Below, piece by piece: positions 57,395 to 64,000 of a DNA stretch of 64,000 bases. Position numbers and translations under genes: made by a program. The notes under the pieces are model-generated. The model worked only from the letters and a program-made list of their open reading frames with translations. It made no database searches and was not told where the DNA came from. How positions within the stretch are numbered: position 1 is the first letter of the stretch; every line of letters starts with the position of its first letter. Where the stretch lies: positions 88,669,602 to 88,733,601 of the forward strand of contig OX421963.1 in the NCBI GenBank assembly GCA_949128115.1. Reading direction: 5' to 3'. This DNA is from Anaspis maculata (taxonomy: Eukaryota; Arthropoda; Insecta; Coleoptera; Scraptiidae).

Positions 57395-58222
57395 GAGCTG
57401 CGTTCGGTAATTACATGTGAGAGTCGATGCAGATGCGTCTGATATGTGTTGGTTGTTAGTCACGTGACCAAAATATGATTTGACAAAATCGAACGATGCA
57501 GATGAAATAATGACAGATGACAGGTAAAACAATAAGTGAAATTGACAGCAGTTGACAGCTGACGGCGTGCGCTCCCGCTTAGTCGAATTTGTTTACCATG
57601 AATCAAATAGTTCGACAAAACAGGGTGATTGGCCACATGCTGGCGTTTGGTTGGGAAATGATGTTTAGTGAAGACGAGGAGGAGGAAATTTGCCTGCTGG
57701 AGAAAATTGAAAATTTTGCTGAGGAAACAGTTCCGCGATTTACAGCGCACCAGTTCAAAAGGAACTTTCGAATGACCCCAGACACGTTTGACGATTTTTT
57801 ACAAAAGCTGCATACCGTAGAGCCTTTAATGGTTCATAAAGGGCACCCTCAACTTCCCCTAGATAAACAAGCACTTATTATGGTATGGTGTCTGGCAAAC
57901 ATAGAAAGTTTCGACTTTCGCTCCTTCTGCCATTTTTACGCCAAATGACCAGCCCCAGCCAGCAGTGTCACACTTGTTGCTCACTCAAATGCGGAAATAT
58001 GCTTAATCCCTAACCTCAAACGAGCAACGCGGAATGACAAGTTGACATACGTCAAAAAAAGATCTGGGACCTCGGCCAAAAACCTCCGAGCAAACGGATG
58101 TACATCTGACGCGTCTGGCAGGGAATATCCGAACGCTTCAGATCTGCGTCGATTTGCTTGAGATGCAATAACCGAACGATGTAGATGTAAATCGGGCATC
58201 TGACGTAATAACCGAACGCAGC
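57395..58222 (+). mobile_element. Internally deleted PIF/Harbinger element
   Basis: Ends gagctgcgttcggtaattac and its near-inverse, with TAA repeated at the borders (57392-57394, 58223-58225), the TWA target of this superfamily. Subterminal taaccgaacg motifs repeat inside the right end (about 58164 and 58207). It carries only the start of the transposase gene. Confidence 0.85.
57589..57948 (+). pseudogene. Harbinger transposase, N-terminal fragment
   Basis: Frame of 119 codons: an acidic stretch (MMFSEDEEEEICLLE), then the family-typical FKRNFRMTPDTFDDFLQKLH, KGHPQLPLDKQALIMVWCLA and SFDFRSFCHFYAK. Harbinger transposases then continue into a helix-turn-helix and a DDE nuclease. Here the frame ends and all catalytic blocks are absent, so the element is non-autonomous. 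The likely start is the second Met (57598), close after TTTACC. Confidence 0.85.
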
Positions 58223-59045
58223 TAAGAGCTCGAGAGTTGCCCGCGAAGAATAGGCTACTGGACATGGGTTTTTTTATTTCTTTTTATGAAAGATCCTCCC
58301 AAAATTGTTGCATTGGCAAGATGATTTTGTTTAAAAAAGTTTTTGTACATATAAAAAAAAACATGAAAAAGATTTGTCTGTTCGAATGGCGCGGCAAGTG
58401 CGTGACGTCACATTTTGAAGAGCCAATAGAAACTCTAGTTGGCCATTCAATGACTCAAGAACACCTTCTCGTTTTGAACTGATTTATACAAAAAAAAATG
58501 AAATTAAATGCTGGAGTGCTATGGTTCGATCTCACATTTTGGTCGAGTCTTCCTTAAAATTCACTTATTTTTGTTCGTGCAGGCTTCAGATCCATGTCAC
58601 CACAGTGTTATTAGTGCCATATGAGTGGCAGTACTGCGAGCGTCGCATGCCATAATGTCAAGCCCACGTCAAATAATCTAGCTTTTTTGAATACAATTTC
58701 GCTTCATAATACATAATAACTCTATGCAATGGTCAAAAACAAGTTCCTTGTAATAAAGTTGTGCTCGCACGTAAAAATACACCACTACGTGATGGATCCA
58801 GAACGAATGCTTAGGTCGAATGTCAAATGCGTTTCCTTCTCCTCTCTCCCTCTCACCTCCTAGCTCACTTTCAAGCTGTGACGTAGCATATTATTCCTGA
58901 TTTGAATAAGTCCACTTTCAAATTGATTTTTTAACGAAATGAAATCATATTTCGAAAAACTTTTTCAACTACAAATTCGTCATTCAGATATTTATCAGAT
59001 TCATGATACTTTTATACTGAAATGCGATTGATGTCCAGTAGCCTA
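58223..59045. other. Unassigned sequence
   Basis: No recognised feature. AT-rich, short open frames only. Confidence 0.3.
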
Positions 59046-59172
59046 TTGTCCGGCGAAGAATTGTCCGCGCGAAGAATTGTCCGGCGAAGAATTGTCCGGC
59101 GAAGAATTGTCCGTGCGAAGAATTGTCCGCGAAGAATTGTCCGCGAAGAATTGTCCGCGCGAAGAATTGTCC
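59046..59172. repeat. Minisatellite, unit gaagaattgtccg plus 1-4 bases
   Basis: Eight or nine units of gaagaattgtccg joined by cg, cgc or tgc spacers. Confidence 0.9.
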
Positions 59173-59608
59173 GGCCACCGTTTCAAAGAGTTTAATAACG
59201 CTTGTGCGATATCAACCGTGTTTTCCCAGACTAAACAGTGTACACAATGTGATGTGACACTTTATTATGGTGTCCAATGTGTTGGGTTGTCGAGAGAGAG
59301 GTCTGGAGACCAATATTGAATCATTTTGATTTGTTTATTTACTAGAGGAGTTGGCAGGTTGTTCAGTAGAGGTCGCTGGTGGGAACGACTGACGGAATGT
59401 TGGAATTTGAAGGAAAAGAGGTGAGGGCCTTTTTGTGGGTTATTGAGTAGCCTTGTCGGGCTTTTGAATTTTATTTTCGCCAAGTTGGAAAACCTCGACT
59501 ATTCCTTTTTTTTTTAATTGGGAGAAAAACAACTACATCAGCCTCTTGGGCTATTAGTAGTATGTGGGACACAATGTTTGGTACTTGAAATTATAATCTA
59601 TAAGAGGT

Positions 59609-60480
59609 CTATAAGAGATTGAGGAGGTCTGTTGCGGTTAGGTAGTTGAAAAGCGCCTGTTCTCTTTCCAAAGTGTTTCTCAGAAGTTCAGCGATATCGT
59701 TGTAATTGCCGTTAAGGAATTCTTTCCTGTGATCGTCAAATTTTTTGCAGGCCAGGAGAAGATGTCGGACAGTGACCTGTTCATTACATAAGTCGCACAT
59801 CGGTGGATAACTTTTGGGTATAATAAACGGTTGGTATGTCCTATTCGTAAGCGAGTAATGGCAACCTGTGCTCGTCTATTCAGGACAGGAAACCATGCTT
59901 CAGTGTTGGTTTTAATGTCGTTGAGCTTCGTGGATAGTTGCGACCATCGTTGACTCCACTGGGCTGACACTGCAGATTTGAGGTGTTTCTTGAGGTCGTG
60001 GTGGACCATGACGTTTTCTTGGATGGAGTTGGCTGAAGATGTTGCGTGTCGAGCCTCGTAATCCGCAATGTCATTTCCCAGGATGCCAACATGTGTTGGT
60101 ACCCAGAAGAGTGTAACCTGCCGTCCGCCACTTCTCAGGTTTTCAATCTCCTTCTGGATGGTTTGGACAAGGTAGTTCGCAGGGTGTATTTGTACGATGG
60201 ACTGCACAGCGTTCATTGAATCCGTACATACAATGATGTTTTGGGCGATGGCTGGTGTTTGTGAGACCGGAAGTCTCCTTTCGGTCTCAGAAACAGCAGA
60301 GACGATGGCTGCATTTTTGAGTGCCTGCAGGATGGCATACAGTTCGGCACCATAGACACTAGTTTCTTTCGGATGGTTGAAAGTCTTTGACTTATCCAAC
60401 ACTATCACTGAACTACCGACACCACTCGAGCTTCTAGACGCATCGGAATAGATAATGATGGAATTTCGAAATTCGGCACA
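59609..60480 (-). pseudogene. I-group LINE: RNase H and C terminus
   Basis: RNase H residues are all visible: first Asp in IIIYSDASR (about 60455), Glu in YGAELYAI, Asp in IIVCTDSMNA, and WVPTHVGILGNDIADYEA with the His and last Asp. RLRIGHTN follows, then after a one-base shift near 59800 the zinc motif (CDLCNEQVTVRHLLLACKKF) and the end of the protein at 59609. RNase H here removes the RNA strand after reverse transcription. The connection segment upstream (60517-60760) is in another frame. Confidence 0.9.
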
Positions 60481-60516
60481 GATCGATTAAAATTTGTTTT
60501 GGATGGTCGAGGGCGG

Positions 60517-60770
60517 CTATACGGTTTTTGGGTATTTTGTTAGTTCAAAGATCGTTTTGGGGGGTTGGAAATTCCAAGGGGGACTTGTTATTTCAGGTTT
60601 AGGCATACTTTTTGGGAAGTTAAAGTGAAGTTCTCTTAGGATGATATTGATTTGTTTGTAGTAAGGTTTTGAATTTCTCTTCATTCTCTCGTAGGTGGCA
60701 GTGAAACCGTTGGAGAAAGTACAGCGGTGTGCAGGGTTTATGATGTTGGTAGATGTCATGATAATGACAT
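60517..60770 (-). pseudogene. I-group LINE: segment between RT and RNase H
   Basis: Encodes ILRELHFNFPKSMPKPEITS, PPWNFQPP and TIFELTKYPKT, the proline-rich segment that precedes RNase H in these elements. It ends upstream where the insertion at 60775-61235 begins. Confidence 0.75.
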
Positions 60771-60774
60771 AAAG

Positions 60775-61235
60775 GCCCTGGGTGAAAGCTCATCCCTTGA
60801 ATATTGTTACGAGGTAGATAACCCCGTGTCAGGCCCTGGTCCCTTGAAGGGTGGAAGCTTGCATAAAGAAACGGTCACCTAGATTAGCTAGCCGCTTCTC
60901 TATACGTCACTGATGCAAAGCAAGCATTTTTGGGACCAGGACGGGCACGGCGGTGTTAATGGGAATTGGCGAGTTGGCCACCGGCGAGGCCGGTCAAACG
61001 CGAGGCCTAGACTCCGGCTAATAAACTAAGAAGTGGCGTACTCCGTACTCCATGAAATAGGTCCAACCGAAAGGTAAGCCAAGAAATATTACCTTGTTGT
61101 TTGATTATCACTTTGGGTATCTCTGATTTAGTTTAATAAACTTGTTATAATGTTTGAGATATTTCTCTAGCAACCTAAGCCCCCAATTAAGTAAGAGCAC
61201 TATGGTACTTTGGGGAAGGCCCAAAGGGCCATACT
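60775..61235. mobile_element. Unclassified insertion in the LINE
   Basis: Separates collinear LINE segments. It contains tgttacgagg (60805), the same ten bases that start the Gypsy LTR of this window, and aataaac (about 61018 and 61133), so a solo LTR of a related family is possible. No duplication could be fixed. Confidence 0.4.
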
Positions 61236-62044
61236 CGGGGCCATACGTGACACTTGCCGATACTCTTGCCGCGTACGTTAAGGCTAACTGGCGTCTTCTG
61301 TACGATAGAGGGGCTTCTCCTGTGATACTATATATTATGCTGTTTCACCGGACTGGTGCGAAAAGCGCCACAGCATATACGAAGGGTTGTGCTGTGGACG
61401 CTGCCTACCATTTTCAGGAGGGTTTTGTTGGCGGAGATATACACAAACGAACCATAGTCCAGTTTTGATCGTATCACACTTTTGTATGTCCTGATGAGCA
61501 CAGTGCTGTCAGCACCCCAGTTGTGGTTTGCTATGGTTTTGAGTAGGCCTATTCCTTTGTAGCAGCTGCGTTGAGGATGTTTCAGGTGTTGATTCCAGTT
61601 TAGTTTGCTGTCAAAGTACATGCCTAAAAATTGTATGCAGTCTGTGGCTTCAATTTGGTTATTGTAGAGCTTCAATATAGGACTTGGCGACGGCTTTTTG
61701 GAGAATGAAATGGCTCTTGTTTTACTGGTTGAGAATTTGTAGCTCATGCTGCTAGCCCAATTTTCTAAAGACGGTACCGCTTCCTGAAGCAAGGATTGCG
61801 TCGTTTGTATATTTTTCCCCTTGATGTAAATGACCAAGTCGTCTGCGTATAATAAAGCTTTCGTTGGAGGGGATAATTTGCTGATGGCGTCGTTTATATC
61901 TGCTAAGAAGAGAGTTACGCTGAGTATCGCTCCCTGCGGTGTTCCATTTTCTAGCTGTTTTTGCCGAGAGAGGATTCCATTTGCGCTCACCCTGAAAGTT
62001 CTGTTACTCAGAAAGTTCATGATGAAATGCAGCATGTTTCCATC
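61236..62044 (-). pseudogene. I-group LINE: RT catalytic core and thumb
   Basis: From the insertion at 62045 downstream: LDGNMLHFIMNFLSNRTFRV, ENGTPQGAILSVTLFLADIN, the catalytic YADD (ALLYADDLVIYI), FSTSKTRAISFS, FLGMYFDSKLNWNQHL and ICCGAFRTSP. A one-base shift near 61366 is followed by the continuing SITGEAPLSYRRRQLALTYA to about 61240. Apart from that shift the core is intact. Confidence 0.9.
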
Positions 62045-62634
62045 TAACGTATTGTCCGAAAGTTTTGGGATTTTTTTTTTAAATCCCAAAACTAAGCTAA
62101 TAAATTTTTTGGAGAGTTTTAATTTTGTAAATTGATATTGCAAGAACTAGCATCATCTTTAACAATTTCAAATTCATATTTAACATACTAAAGAAAGGCC
62201 GTTATCTTTGATGGCTCTCAGTTTCCTTCTGCCATGTTGGATCATTCTCTGGACAACAGCAGGATTAATCTCTCAGAGCTCCTGCCTCCCAATGTACCGC
62301 AAGCTCGACCAATATAAGATTTTTGGTAAGTATTGAGCAGGATAGTATACGACAAGGGATGGGAAGCTGCAAATGAAGACCAATTACGGCGTCACAAATT
62401 TTTAATAACATTAGAGAATTTCGCATTTGAGAAATTGATACAGAAAATTATGGAAAATGGCAGAAGGAAATTGAGATCCCTCTAAGATAATGGTCCTTTT
62501 TCAATATGTTGAATATGAATTTGTTATTGTTATATATGATGTTAAGTTTTGCAATATCAAGTTCAAAAATAAAGACTATTCAGAAAAAGTTATTAGCTTT
62601 GAACAATTTCCCAAAACTTTCGGACCATACGTTA
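62045..62634. mobile_element. Palindromic insertion in the LINE RT
   Basis: taacgtattgtccgaaagtt (62045) is matched inversely at 62615-62634, and inner arms also pair (tttccttctgccat and atggcagaaggaaa). 590 bp, separating two RT blocks of the LINE. The left arm has an extra small hairpin (agttttgggatt and aatcccaaaact). Confidence 0.8.
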
Positions 62635-63300
62635 TGCCCCAGTGTTTTATTTACTCAATTATGTTGTACCTGGTACCTCCATGACATGTCATAGGCTTTC
62701 TCTAGATCAAAGAATACAGCTAGTACACATTGTTTGCTGGCGAAGAATTCCAGTATCTCCGATTGTAGTACTACTAGGTTGTTTGCTGTAGATCTTTCAG
62801 CTCTGAAGCCGGCTTGTTCAGGAACTGTGAAATTATTTTGTTCTAGAAACCAGATCAGACGTTTGTTAACCATTTTTTCAAGCAGTTTACATAAGGTCAA
62901 TGTTAACGAGATTGGTCGGTATGAATCCATACTGGAAAGGCTTGTTGGGCTACAGATGGGGATTATTATTGCTTGCGACCACAGGGCTGCAAATTGATGA
63001 GATACCCAGAGGTTGTTGAAGATATCCAGTAGGTATGACTTTGTTTCAGTTGATATTTTGTTGAGGAAAATATGAGGAATGTCATCTGGCCCTGGCGCTG
63101 AGTTTCTTGATTCCGTTAGTGCGTATTCGAGTTCGGAAACTTTGAATTTGGAATTGAGGATGTCATCTTTGTTGTTGGGTGAGATTGGAAGTTTTTCTCT
63201 TTGGAACTTGATATTGTTCAGGAACTCCTTGTCGTAATTTTGGTTGCTGGATTTTTTTTTTCTGCTAGATTCTCTGCAATGTTCTTTGAAGATGTTACTT
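62635..63300 (-). pseudogene. I-group LINE: RT N-terminal part
   Basis: Reads ESRNSAPGPDDIPHIFLNKI, then MDSYRPISLTLTLCKLLEKM, EQAGFRAERSTANNLVVL and VLAVFFDLEKAYDMSWRYQV with the first catalytic Asp, up to the palindromic insertion. A frame break lies near 62930-62945 or in the A-run near 63250. Confidence 0.85.
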
Positions 63301-64000
63301 TTTTCCGTTACAGTGCAGCATTAGGATTGAGTAGTGCGTGCTAATGCCTTTGATGTTTTTGATTTTCCTCCATACTTCTGAAGGCAGCGTGTTAGCTTCC
63401 ATGGCAGACACGTATTCTGCCCAGGATTCTTTTTTGCTACTTCGTAGTGTGAGTCGGGCTTTTGCTCTGCATTTTTTGAACTCCAGGAGGTTCTCCAAGC
63501 TGTATTGACGCTTGAGTTTGTTGTACGCTTTCTTCTTTGCTTTAGTGGCTTGATCACAGTCTGAATTCCACCATGGCACTCTTCGTTTTTTTACGTTTGT
63601 GGATGTTCTCCCGATTGTACACTCGGCTCCTTCAATAAGAATGTTGGTGAAATTCTTGACTGCTTCTGCTCCGTTTTCGATTGTAGTGGCTTGTGTGCGA
63701 AGCTTGTTTTCAATGACTCCAGCGAAAAGTTCTCAGTTTGCATTCTCTAATTTCCATTTTGGGCGTCTTGTTGTCACTAGCTGTTCTCTGTTTGCGTCAC
63801 CTATATATATTGCGAAGGGATGGCTGCCATGAAGGTCATGATCCACCTCCCATGACAAGCCAGCTACCAGTGACGGATTGCAAAGGGTGATATCAAGTGC
63901 GGTGAGATTTCCATTGAATGCATTGAATCTTGTTTTGCTTCCAGTATTCAGAACAAGTAGACTTTCCAGGTCAATGAATTTTTCTATTGTGCGTCCCTTC
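63295..64000 (-). pseudogene. I-group LINE: endonuclease end and linker
   Basis: From the window edge: FNAFNGNLTALDITLCNPSL, then WEVDHDLHGSHPFAI with the terminal His of the endonuclease, then RPKWKLENAN and a TGA (63733-63735) where Trp is usual. The frame continues past it to VPWWNSDCDQATKAKKKAYN and WRKIKNIKGISTHYS, the linker to RT. The N-terminal endonuclease and ORF1 lie outside the window. Confidence 0.9.

Larger units (their letters stand above)
59507..64000 (-). mobile_element. I-group LINE, minus strand, runs off the window
   Basis: Fragments of one element in collinear order on the minus strand: endonuclease (64000-63736), linker, RT (about 63240-61240), connection domain (60517-60760), RNase H and C-terminal zinc motif (60480-59609), 3' UTR and poly(A) near 59507. 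RT plus RNase H places it among I-like elements. Two insertions and several frame breaks interrupt it. Confidence 0.9.

Noticed and set aside
59077..59319. 80-codon open frame
   Set aside because: Its first half is the 13-17 bp minisatellite read in frame and the rest has no recognisable family.

Overview
The window is eukaryotic, AT-rich, non-coding-dominated DNA. Spliceosomal-type exon signals, tRNA-headed SINEs, Ty3/Gypsy, several non-LTR clades, hAT, PIF/Harbinger and TA-target elements together suggest an arthropod, most likely an insect (a hemipteran would fit, but this is inference and the species is not identified). I see no complete host gene. The only host-like coding candidates are a 46-codon terminal exon (820-960) and a weak minus-strand exon near 45059-45110. 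Almost everything else is transposable elements nested inside one another.

Layout. 1-4.9 kb: a broken repeat end, the candidate exon, a tRNA-SINE (2243-2594) with a 15-bp target duplication, and small inverted repeats. 4.9-8.0 kb: a decayed mariner-like transposase split by a hairpin MITE, then a three-level nest (inverted-repeat element A holding palindrome B holding a Harbinger-like MITE). 8.6-10.4 kb: an inverted-repeat element carrying a truncated, intron-containing ORF. 10.4-15.4 kb: two large palindromic elements. 15.9-29.8 kb: a hAT-like palindrome with an 8-bp duplication, cut by a LINE 3' end and by a 10.7-kb Ty3/Gypsy retrotransposon (minus strand, apparently identical 1225-bp LTRs). 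The gag gene of that Gypsy is itself split by a 2.2-kb hairpin.

32.6-36.6 kb: a jockey/CR1-like LINE cut by a foldback element (11-bp duplication) whose arms are made of short repeats and whose centre is a satellite of about 90 bp period. 36.6-44.1 kb: a second LINE family (copy 2A) spread over 7.4 kb by three insertions. 44.1-49.7 kb: a minisatellite and a palindrome of more than 3 kb carrying a MITE and a hAT element. 50.5-55.3 kb: a nearly full-length copy 2B of the second LINE family with ORF1 and ORF2, disabled by few lesions. 55.3-57.4 kb: a minisatellite with a higher-order period of about 400 bp. 57.4-58.2 kb: an internally deleted Harbinger element. 59.5-64 kb: a minus-strand I-group LINE with RNase H that runs off the right edge.

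The most striking theme is that many unrelated insertions (TA, 3-bp, 8-bp and 11-bp duplications) have the same form: a long, nearly complete hairpin without any gene. If transcribed, they would fold into long dsRNA. Because the two arms of each palindrome began as copies of one another, the intact arm often shows the empty site of an insertion in the other arm, which makes the nesting order readable from this sequence alone.
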